Shown in pieces: positions 1 to 9,300 of a DNA stretch of 16,933 nucleotides. Source of the stretch: CAYOVG01 sp964407285 (GTDB taxonomy: Bacteria > Desulfobacterota > Syntrophobacteria > Syntrophobacterales > Syntrophobacteraceae); the NCBI GenBank assembly GCA_964407285.1, contig CAYOVG010000133.1:1-16933 (forward strand), read 5' to 3'. Each line of letters begins with the position of its first letter. Position 1 is the first letter of the stretch. Under the pieces are notes generated by a model, which was given only the letters and a program-made list of their open reading frames with translations, made no database searches and was not told where the DNA came from. The translations under genes were made by a program, and so were the position numbers.

Positions 1-1
1 G

Positions 2-3000
2 GGCATGAAAATCGGGATACAGATGGGGACCGCCTATTTGTACACCCATGAGATCATCGAGTCCGGAGCGATCATACCGGAGTTCCAGCGGCAGGCCATG
101 CAGTGCGATACCACGGTGGTGCTCCAGTCCGGCACGGGACATGCCTCGCGGTGCCTGCGGACGCCGTATGCCGGAGAGTTCTACGGCAGGAAGCAGGAAC
201 TGCTGCGCCAGGGAAAGAGCGAAGATGAAGTTCGCCTGGAACTGGAGAAGCTCAATCTCGGCCGCGTACGTATTGCCTCGAGAGGGATTGCTCGAACCGG
301 CGGCAACGGAAAGACCGACAGCAGACTTGTGGATGTCGACGAGTCCACCCAGCAGATCCAGGGAATGTATATGATCGGCCAGGTGGCGGAGTTGCGCGAC
401 AGGCCGCTCTCCATTGCCGAACTGCATGAGAGCGTCTCGAACGGCTGTGCGGAATACCTGGCGCAAGTCGATGATGCGCGGGTCGAGATCGAAGAGGAGC
501 GCCCCGAGCGCCGTCGGGAGGCCGTCGCCATCGTGGGAATGTCGTGCCTGTTTCCCGAAGCATCCGATATCAGGCAGTATTGGCAGAACATACTGAACCG
601 CGTGTGCACGATCAAGGAAGTCGATCCGGAGCGGTGGGACCCGGACGTCATGTTCACCCCCGATCGCATGGACAAAGACAAAAGCTACTCGAAATGGGGC
701 TCTTTTCTGCACGACGTGGCGTTCGACCCCATGAAGTACGGTATCCCTCCTTCTACCTTGACGTCGATCGATCCCGTGCAACTGCTGGCCCTCGAACTGG
801 CGTCCAAGGCTTTGGAGGATGCCGGTTTCGATCGGAGGAGCTTCCCTCGCGAGCGCACCTCTGTTTTCTTTGGAGCAGGCGGTCCCAACGAAAGAACTCT
901 CGAGTATGGACTGCGGACATCCCTGCTCCACCATTCGGCGAAAGTCAAAGAAGTTCCCCAGGAATCGGTTCGGCGGTTAGTTGAGTCGGTTCATAACCAT
1001 CTACCCGAATGGACCGAGGATTCATTCCCCGGGTTCCTGGATAACGTCATTACGGGAAGGATCAGCAACCGGCTCAACCTGGGGGGGAGCAATTATACCG
1101 TAAATGCCGCCTGCGCCACATCTTTCGCCGCACTGGAAGTCGGAATACGGCAGCTTCAGGCTCATGATTGCGATGTCGCCATCATAGGAGCGGCCGACAC
1201 GAACAACAACGTCATGTCGTACCTGTCGTTCGCCAGAGTGCAGGCGATGTCGCCTCAAGGCCGAAGCAGACCGTTTGACGACAGCGCCGACGGCATGGTG
1301 CTGGGAGAAGGCGTCGGCGTGGTGGTGCTGAAACGGTTGAGCGACGCTGAAAGAGACGGCGATCGTATCTATGCGGTTATCAGGGGTATAGGTTCGTCCA
1401 GCGATGGCCGCAATCGCAGTCTCACCGCTCCCCATTCCGCAGGTCAGGTGAAGGCCCTGGAGCGCGCGTACAGGGATGCCGGGATTCCTCCGTCTTCCGT
1501 GGAAATGGTGGAAGCGCACGGCACTGGAACAGCCTTGGGCGATAGCACCGAAATCAACACGCTCAAGGAGATGTTCGACCGTTACGGCAGGACCGAGCGG
1601 CAGTATTGCGCCGTCGGCTCCGTCAAGTCCATGATCGGCCATACGAAGATAGCGGCTGGATTGGCGGCTCTGATCAAGTGCACTCTCGCATTGCAGCACA
1701 AGATATTGCCCCCCACGATCGGCGTCGAGACTCCTACTTCCGTTGTGGATTTCTCCCAGTCGCCTTTTTATATCATCAGCGAGTCCCGTCCCTGGGTTCG
1801 GAGCATGAAAGACGTTCCGCGTCGGGCGGCTTTGAGCAGTTTCGGTTTCGGCGGCACCAATTTCCACGTGGTTATGGAGGAGTACGCCGGAGATTTGCGG
1901 GACGGATCGAAGGTCAACCTGTCGCCCCGCGATGCCGAGGTATTTTCCATAATTCGCAATAACCGGCAGGATATGGAGGAGAGCCTCAAGCAACTGATTC
2001 AAAGCCTCGGTAGGGTGCAGTCGTGCGATATGCCTCAACTGGCGTACTCGTTCTTCCTCGGTGAAGAGAAGAGGCGCCGGCCCTCGGACAAGGCGACCTG
2101 CCGCCTGAGTATCGTCGCCGTTTCCCTGGATGACCTCAAGCGCAAACTCGATCTTGCGCTCAAAGACGTTGCCGCCGCACGAAGCATCAAAAACCCTACC
2201 GGCATATACTACTCGGAAGGCGAACCCGCCGTCGGCAAGGTATGCTTCCTCTATCCGGGGCAGGGGGCTCAGAAAGTCAACATGCTGCGCGACCTGGTCA
2301 TGGGCGCGCCTTCCGCCGTCGCTTCCCTGGAATATGTCGACGAACTGCTGAAGGGAAAATACCGGAAACCTCTTTCCCAATATATCTACCCCATCCCCGT
2401 GTTCTCCGACGATGAACGCAAACAGCAGCAAATGGAGTTGAACGATACTCACGTGGCGCAACCGGCGATTGGAACCATGGATATAATCGCCACCGATATC
2501 CTGGGAATGTTCGGCATCAAACCCGATTTCTGCGCCGGCCACAGCTACGGGGAAATCATAGCCCTCTGGGCGGCCGGAGCCATGTCCCGCGACGACGCTC
2601 TGCGGCTGTCCGAGATACGCGGGAAGATCGTAAATGAAAAGTGCAATTCCAATTCCGGCGGGATGGCCGCGATCTTCGCGGACGGAAAGAAGACCGCATC
2701 GGTTATCGAGGAACTGGGTCTCGAAGTGTACCTGGCCAATTTGAACGCGCCGGGGCAGACCATTGTCGCCGGGACCGTAAAGAACGTGGAGGAAGCAGTA
2801 AAGGCGTTCAACAGCAAGGGCTTGAGGTCCAAGAAGATACCCGTCAGCGCTGCATTCCATTCACCTCTGGTGAGCGAGGCCTGCGAGGCGCTGAAGGCGG
2901 AACTGGAAAAGTTCGACTTCGTGGAGCCTCGAGTCAAAGTCTTCAGCAACACCACCAGCGGGCCGTATCCCACATCGACCGAAGGGATGAGAGACCTGCT

Positions 3001-6000
3001 TGCGCGGCATCTGTGTCTGCCGGTCCACTTCGGAGAACAGATTGTAGCCATGTACGAGGCGGGAGCCAGGGTCTTCATCGAGGCAGGTCCCGGACGCATA
3101 CTGACGAATCTGGTCGATCAGAATCTGGCAAGGTATTCCAATGCGTACACCATGCTGACGCTGGATATGCCCGATCGTTCCGGTTGGGTCCAGCTCGGGC
3201 ATCTGCTCGCCCATGCTGCCGCGGCCGGCCTGCCGGTGGATCTCACGCCGTGGTTCGATGGGAGACGCCTGGAAAGAATAGGGATGGACGCGCTCGTTGA
3301 AAAGGTCGTCGCCGAAGTCGACGGCAAACGCCGCCTCTGGAAAATGAACGGAGCCAGACTCCGTCCATGGAATGAAGTAGCTCCGCCGGCCGGACGCCCG
3401 TCGCCCCCGGTAAATGTTGTAACCGCCCGGAAGGAACCGCCGCGTTCCCAGCAGCCGGCCGTTGCGCCGGTGTCGGCAGCCGTTCCGGCTCAACCCGCAA
3501 ATACCGTAAATGTGATGCCGTCACAGAAGAATATGGAAGAAAGGGTAACTATGAAGCCTAAGTCGGAAGTATCCACCGTGAAAGCAACGAAAGAATCCGA
3601 AACCGCCGTTCCCATGGGTGACCCCGGTTTGATTCATCACGTGCAGTCCACTGTATCGCAGTTTATTGAATTGCACCGGGATCAGCAGAAGGTGATGCAT
3701 CGTTTCCTCGATATGCAGGAAGGAATAGTCCAGTCGTACCTCCGGAGCGACAGCTCATCGATGCCGCGGGTGACCGCTCCCGCCATCCCCCTGGGGCGGC
3801 AGCCCGTTGTGGATGTAAACGGTCACAATACGACAGCCACCCCGGCGCCGGAGCATCCCGTTGTCCCGGCAGGCGTGACTCCCGCTCCTGTCATTCCCGC
3901 GTTGCCGACCCATATCGCCGGCGCGGCCGTCAATCCTCCACCGCCGATACAGCCGCAGGTTCCCCCGGTTGCCCCGATCCTGCCGACCGGGTCTTCCTCC
4001 CCCAACATAGTAATTCCGGGTACCATCGTTTCCCCGAATGCGTCCCGACCGGATGTCGGACCGGGAATGCCGTCTCCCGCCGGAGCGGTTTCCGCCGCCG
4101 CAAGCGAACCCGTCCCGGCCGCGCCCGCATCGGGTGAGGAAGAGGTCCCCACCAGGAAGGAATTCGAGGAGCATCTCCTTCGCCTGGTTACGGAGCGGAC
4201 CGGCTATCCCCCCGATATGCTGGACATGGATGCGCACATGGAATCCGATCTGGGTATAGACTCCATCAAGAAAATCGAGATCTTCGCCGGTATGAAGGAC
4301 CAGTACCAGGTGATGCGGATGCTGGACGAGGAGAGCCTGCTCGAGCAGTTGTCACACCACGGCACGCTGAGAAGCATTGTGGACTGGTACGACGAAAGCA
4401 GAACCAAAATGGTGGAATCCAAGGATTCCTCCCCTTCCGCTTCACCGGAGCCTGATCCCGAACCGGCAATGTCCGATCAGAAACCGGCGGCATCCGAATC
4501 GAGACCCTCCGCGCCCGTGGAGATGGTTCCCGCCCCCCGCTTGCCGTTGTCGTCATCCCTTTCCGGGGTTGGTGTCGATCGCAATATCGCCAATGGACCC
4601 CACGCCATGTGGTCCACGGCTGCCGAAGTCGCCTTCGAGACCCTCGATACCCTGACGATGCCCGAGGAAGAACCCGTCAAGGAGGGGCTCGTCCAGGACC
4701 CCGTCAAACGTCTGGTCGTCCGACCCGTGGCCGCTCCCATCGATGCGGGAGCCGAGATGAGCGCATACCCGCTCGAGTACGCGATCCTGGTGGTGGGGGA
4801 AGGCTCGGATTTCATCAAGAGCATCTACGGGGCCCTCGAACTGGATGCCTACCGGACGATCTACGTGGTTCCCGGTGAGGCTGCGAGGTCTCTGGGCGAC
4901 AACAGGTACGAAGTCGATGTGGCCTCCCTCGAATCCATTCAGGAACTGCGGTCCATGATCGTCGGATCGGGGAGCAAGGTAGGGGCCGTCTTCAATCTTA
5001 CCTCGCTCGGCAAACGCTCGGAAGAATCCGTCGAGGACCTTGACGGCCTGGACGAAGCCCGGCGTCTCTTCATGATGCTGAAAGTCTTCGGTGAGGACCT
5101 TCAGGCCGCGGGACGCGACGGGGCGGGATGGGTCGTGAATTTCACCGCCATGGGCGGCCGGTTCGGACTGGACGGAAAGGCCTCTTTCCATGTCGGCCAG
5201 GCAGGCGCGGTGGGAGTGGTGAAAAGCGTGGCCAGAGAATGGTCGGGTATCAAGGCGAAGACGATCGATGTCGATCCGGATGCCGATCCTCGCATGCTCG
5301 CCATGAATGTGCTGCAGGAACTGGCTGTGTTCGACGACCTGGTGGAAGTCGGCCTGGACGACGCCGGACGCTGGAAACTGGAAATGGTCGAGGATGTCTC
5401 CGCATCGAAGGTTTACTCGCTCAGGTTGCTCGATAACGAATCGGTGGTCCTGGTAACGGGCGGAGCGTACGGAATAACGTCGGAAGTGAGCAAGGCGCTC
5501 GCATCCAAATACCAGCCCAGGATCATCCTGGTGGGCAGATCGCCTCTTCCCGGGGAGGAGCCCGCGGAAATGAAAAGCCTGCGGGGAACACAGGAACTTC
5601 GCCAGTACTTCATCAAGCTCTCCCGTGAGGAGAACGTCCCCTCGACTCCCGCCGCAATCGAGAAGAGAGTGCGTGAAACCCGGAAGGCGCGGCAGATCAG
5701 GGAAAACATCGAATCCATGGAGCGGGCGGGCGCTCGCGTCGAGTACCACGCCATGGACGTTCGCGATGCCGAACTCTTCGGTAAATTGATCGACGACGTC
5801 TACGAAAGATACGGCCGGCTCGACGGAGTGGTTCACGGCGCGGGAGTCAATGAGGACAAGCTGGTAAAAGACAAGAGTCCCGATTCCTTCGCAAGGGTGT
5901 TCGATACCAAAACCATTCCCGCGAGAGTGATGGCCGAGAGGATTCGTCCGGAAGGACTCAAATTCATGGTGTTCTTCTCTTCCGTCGCCGGCCGCTTCGG

Positions 6001-6289
6001 CAATGTGGGGCAGACGGACTACAGCGCCGCCAATGAAGTGCTGAACAAGCTCGCGCAGCGCCTCTCCAACAAGTGGCCCGGCAACATCATCGCCATCAAT
6101 TGGGGACCGTGGGAGTCGGGCATGGTGACGGAGGAACTGGGAAGGCTTTTCAATGAAAGGGGAATTCACCTGATTCCTTCGGCTGAAGGGGTGAGGATGT
6201 TCCTGGCGGAACTCAGCCACACCGAAGCGAGCGTGTCCGAAGTGGTTATCAGCCGTAGCGTAAAGCAGCTTGCGGAAATCGGCATGTGA
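2..6289 (+). CDS. Pfa-type lipid/polyketide synthase subunit, ER-KS-AT-ACP-KR (5' partial)
   Basis: Large modular synthase subunit, open to the left edge, so the true start is outside the window. Residues are counted from the Met at base 5. Residues 1-155 are the C-terminal end of a PfaD/nitronate-monooxygenase-like flavin enoyl reductase (IQMGTAYL FMN-phosphate loop, SGTGHASR). A ketosynthase follows at ~172-625 with the full triad: C370 (AACATS), H505 (EAHGTGT), H546 (MIGHTK). An acyltransferase spans ~745-1086 with S847 (GHSYGE), R872 (carboxylate-binding position) and H952 (AAFHSP), consistent with malonyl loading. A Pro/Ala-rich linker (~1126-1375) precedes a single ACP (~1385-1460, phosphopantetheine site S1420 in LGIDSIKK). 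The ketoreductase ends the protein: structural half ~1590-1800, catalytic half ~1813-2090 with TGGAYGI, SSVAG and Y2006 (DYSAAN). The gene meets the next one end to start. The family (PfaA-like) is well supported; the product is unknown. Confidence 0.95.
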   Translation, partial: GMKIGIQMGTAYLYTHEIIESGAIIPEFQRQAMQCDTTVVLQSGTGHASRCLRTPYAGEFYGRKQELLRQGKSEDEVRLELEKLNLGRVRIASRGIARTGGNGKTDSRLVDVDESTQQIQGMYMIGQVAELRDRPLSIAELHESVSNGCAEYLAQVDDARVEIEEERPERRREAVAIVGMSCLFPEASDIRQYWQNILNRVCTIKEVDPERWDPDVMFTPDRMDKDKSYSKWGSFLHDVAFDPMKYGIPPSTLTSIDPVQLLALELASKALEDAGFDRRSFPRERTSVFFGAGGPNERTLEYGLRTSLLHHSAKVKEVPQESVRRLVESVHNHLPEWTEDSFPGFLDNVITGRISNRLNLGGSNYTVNAACATSFAALEVGIRQLQAHDCDVAIIGAADTNNNVMSYLSFARVQAMSPQGRSRPFDDSADGMVLGEGVGVVVLKRLSDAERDGDRIYAVIRGIGSSSDGRNRSLTAPHSAGQVKALERAYRDAGIPPSSVEMVEAHGTGTALGDSTEINTLKEMFDRYGRTERQYCAVGSVKSMIGHTKIAAGLAALIKCTLALQHKILPPTIGVETPTSVVDFSQSPFYIISESRPWVRSMKDVPRRAALSSFGFGGTNFHVVMEEYAGDLRDGSKVNLSPRDAEVFSIIRNNRQDMEESLKQLIQSLGRVQSCDMPQLAYSFFLGEEKRRRPSDKATCRLSIVAVSLDDLKRKLDLALKDVAAARSIKNPTGIYYSEGEPAVGKVCFLYPGQGAQKVNMLRDLVMGAPSAVASLEYVDELLKGKYRKPLSQYIYPIPVFSDDERKQQQMELNDTHVAQPAIGTMDIIATDILGMFGIKPDFCAGHSYGEIIALWAAGAMSRDDALRLSEIRGKIVNEKCNSNSGGMAAIFADGKKTASVIEELGLEVYLANLNAPGQTIVAGTVKNVEEAVKAFNSKGLRSKKIPVSAAFHSPLVSEACEALKAELEKFDFVEPRVKVFSNTTSGPYPTSTEGMRDLLARHLCLPVHFGEQIVAMYEAGARVFIEAGPGRILTNLVDQNLARYSNAYTMLTLDMPDRSGWVQLGHLLAHAAAAGLPVDLTPWFDGRRLERIGMDALVEKVVAEVDGKRRLWKMNGARLRPWNEVAPPAGRPSPPVNVVTARKEPPRSQQPAVAPVSAAVPAQPANTVNVMPSQKNMEERVTMKPKSEVSTVKATKESETAVPMGDPGLIHHVQSTVSQFIELHRDQQKVMHRFLDMQEGIVQSYLRSDSSSMPRVTAPAIPLGRQPVVDVNGHNTTATPAPEHPVVPAGVTPAPVIPALPTHIAGAAVNPPPPIQPQVPPVAPILPTGSSSPNIVIPGTIVSPNASRPDVGPGMPSPAGAVSAAASEPVPAAPASGEEEVPTRKEFEEHLLRLVTERTGYPPDMLDMDAHMESDLGIDSIKKIEIFAGMKDQYQVMRMLDEESLLEQLSHHGTLRSIVDWYDESRTKMVESKDSSPSASPEPDPEPAMSDQKPAASESRPSAPVEMVPAPRLPLSSSLSGVGVDRNIANGPHAMWSTAAEVAFETLDTLTMPEEEPVKEGLVQDPVKRLVVRPVAAPIDAGAEMSAYPLEYAILVVGEGSDFIKSIYGALELDAYRTIYVVPGEAARSLGDNRYEVDVASLESIQELRSMIVGSGSKVGAVFNLTSLGKRSEESVEDLDGLDEARRLFMMLKVFGEDLQAAGRDGAGWVVNFTAMGGRFGLDGKASFHVGQAGAVGVVKSVAREWSGIKAKTIDVDPDADPRMLAMNVLQELAVFDDLVEVGLDDAGRWKLEMVEDVSASKVYSLRLLDNESVVLVTGGAYGITSEVSKALASKYQPRIILVGRSPLPGEEPAEMKSLRGTQELRQYFIKLSREENVPSTPAAIEKRVRETRKARQIRENIESMERAGARVEYHAMDVRDAELFGKLIDDVYERYGRLDGVVHGAGVNEDKLVKDKSPDSFARVFDTKTIPARVMAERIRPEGLKFMVFFSSVAGRFGNVGQTDYSAANEVLNKLAQRLSNKWPGNIIAINWGPWESGMVTEELGRLFNERGIHLIPSAEGVRMFLAELSHTEASVSEVVISRSVKQLAEIGM

Positions 6290-6315
6290 TATTCACCGGG
6301 ATGGCGAGGGTTCGG

Positions 6316-9300
6316 ATGAATTCAAAAGATATCGCGATTATAGGAGCGGCATGTGTGTTTCCGGGAGCCGACGGTCTGCACGGCTTCTGGAAACTGATCA
6401 TAAACGGCAAGGACCCGAAGGAGGGAAGCGCCGGGCACGGCGCCAGAAAGAGGGCGAACGTACGGGAGGGAGCTGTTCCCTCCATGCGCGCCGGGGGCGC
6501 GTCGATGGAGTTCGACCTGCCCCGCCGGCCTTCCCCGATGCAGGCCTCGTGTGAGGGCCTGCCTGGAGCAGGTGAGGATCTCAAGGCCGTGATGCTAAGC
6601 CTTACGGCCTCCGCGCTGGCCGATGCCGGTGTGGAGGCCGGCCGGATGGCCGGTAAGCGGGTGGACGTCGTCACCTGGCGGCCATCCCATGGTGGTGATC
6701 TCGATGGGAATAAAACGGCCGGCGACCTGGCCGGACATATCATCGAAACACTGGGACTGACCGGCGTGGGAGTTTCGCTCGAGAACGGCTTCTCGGCGTT
6801 TCAAGCGATAGCGGAAGCCGTCGGACGCCTTCGGGAAGGTCTGTGCGATGTCGCGTGTGTCGGGGCCGCGGAGTCCGCGCGGTCTGCAACGGTGGTGGTC
6901 CTTATGCGCGGAGAGGATATGCCGGCGAACGGCGTCCGCGCATATGCCCGCCTCAAGGAAATAGAGGCGGGGATCGAGCCTTCGGGGCGTGGGGGGCGCA
7001 GAAGCATCTCCGGGGCCCGGAAGATCGAGGTGTTGCAGGAAATCTACAGCCGGGTGGGCGTCGAACCGGAGACGATCGGGTACCTGGAGGTGTGCAATAA
7101 CTCCGAAGGCATGGATATGAACAGGGCCGGCGCGATGCGCGATTTCTGGGGCCGTTCCTCCAGCAGCAACTTCGCTCGCCCGCGGGGCTCCGTGGGATAC
7201 CTCTTCGATGATGGAGCGAGGGCGGGGGGAATGGCGTCCTTCCTGAAAGCGGCTCTGTGCCTCGGCAACAAGATCATTCCACCGGGGCCGCGAGCGCCCG
7301 AGATGAAATCGGTATTCGACGACAGCCCCTTTTACGCAAACCAGCGCGCCTATCCGTGGATTCACAGCGGGATAACCCGGCCCCGGCGGGCCGCGGTCGA
7401 CCATGTGGACCGCGACGGGACGCAGGCGCATGTCATTCTGGAGGAAGTGGCGGGCGCGGGCGAAGCCAGGGAGATCTTCCTGGGCTTCAAGCGGGAGACC
7501 GAGCTTGTGGTCTTCAGCGGCGCTTCTCACCAGGACCTGATGTCGAAAATCCGCGCCCTGGATCGGTTTTTGGAATCGACGCCTGCCGGCGGCGCGCAAT
7601 TGGAGGATGTCGCCTATACGCAGCACCTGCGGTTCGATCAGGACGATCCGTACCGGATCGCGTTGGTCTGCAAGGACATCGGCCATTTGAGGGAACAGCT
7701 CGCAACCTGCTCTTCGCAGCTCTCCAACAGTTGTCGTCCGAAAGAAAACGGAGACATCTATTGCGCCCTGGGTCCACGCCGGGAGGTCGGCAAGACGGCC
7801 TGCATCTTTCCGGGTATGACCGTTCCGGGACTGCTCGGTTCCTACCCCGATCGCCTGTGGGACCTTTGTCTCCATCTTCCCGAGGTGCGCCAGGTCTTCG
7901 ATATGGCGGACAGACGCCCGGGGAATTTCCTGGAAAACATTCCCATCAGGCATTTTTTCTTTCCGCCGGAGTACCTTCCCAAGAAGGAGCGCAACTGGCT
8001 CCGGCAGAGCCTGGGAGCCCCCCTGGCGGTCATCGATCTGCACAACAGGCGGGCATCCGATCTTACGCTGCCTTCCATTGCGGGTTCCATCGCCAATTGG
8101 GCGAACTGGATGATCATCCAGGGACTCCGGATTCCCATCGACGTGCTGTTCGGCCATAGCATGGGGGAATACAATGCTCTGTGCGCGGCTGAAGCCGTCG
8201 ACTTCGATACCATCATAGACAACGATTGGGAGGCTGCCTTTCAGCAGCACTATCCCGCCAATCCCGGTCGTTTGGCTCTGGTGAATGCATCGGAGGAGCA
8301 ACTCGAACCGATACTTGACGCCGTGCCCGAGAAAGGGGTGAGCATAGCGGTCTATGTCGCGCCCTCCCTGCAACTCATCGGAGGGGACGCGCACGCTCTC
8401 AGAAATATTGCAAAGCATTTTCAGAAGAGCAAGATCCATTGTCAAATCCTGCCCTATCCCGCCGTCCATACGCCCATATTCCAGGCATTGAGAGCGGGTT
8501 TGAGGCACTGTTTCGACACGATTTCCATTCGGAAAATGAAGATGCCCGTCTACTCCGCCATGAGGGGGGATCTTATACCCGACGACCCGGCGGAGATTTA
8601 CCCGTCCATCAGTGAAAATATCGATAGTCCCATCAGGATCTGGCAGACCGTCCACAAAATGTACCTGGACGGCGTCAAGCTCTTCATTCCGCTGGGAGGC
8701 GGTGATTCACTCTATTCCCAGGTAAGGTCCAATATCAATTCGGATAATCTTACGACTATCTCTCTGGATGTTGACTACAGAACGGGAATAACCCAATTGA
8801 ACCACCTGTGCGCCGTGATTCTGACCAAGGGATTGAAGTTTAACCTGGGATATCTTTTCAAGTACCGGAGCCTTACGGAATTAGAGTATCCGCTGGTCGA
8901 GGAAGAGGAGGTTGACCGTATGCTTACGAGGAACGAGTCTCCGTCCCGAGAAGTTCATAACGGCGTTGATTTTGAAGAAACCCGGCGCTCGAAAAGCCGA
9001 TCTTCGGGCCGGGATGAGGAATTGTACGGCCATGAAGAACGTGACGGCGGCCCGGTGGACAATCAGATGCCCTTCCCGGCGACCATACTGCGCTACGAGC
9101 CCTGGAAGGAAATTAGCGTTGGTTACACTCTGGACATCAACGAGGACCTCTATTTGAGGGACCACATGTTCGTTCACGCGCCAAGGGTCAAGCCTCCATC
9201 GGCGTGTCTGCCGGTTTTGCCCATGGCGTTCGGGGTGGAGATCCTGGCCGAAACGGCGGCATGCCTGGCGCCGGGATACGGCTTGATCGGATTGGAGGAT

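Noticed and set aside
1022..2860. 612-codon open frame on the minus strand inside the KS-AT region
   Set aside because: It lies opposite strong KS and AT motifs in the + frame, has no domain I recognise, and such long antisense frames are common in G+C-rich coding DNA.
4553..6220. 555-codon open frame on the minus strand opposite the KR region
   Set aside because: It is an antisense shadow of the KR-coding sequence, His/Arg/Pro-rich and without recognisable motifs.
6595..8655. 686-codon minus-strand open frame opposite the second synthase gene
   Set aside because: It covers the KS-like and AT domains, whose + strand motifs (GHSMGE, AVHTP) are clear; its own translation looks random.
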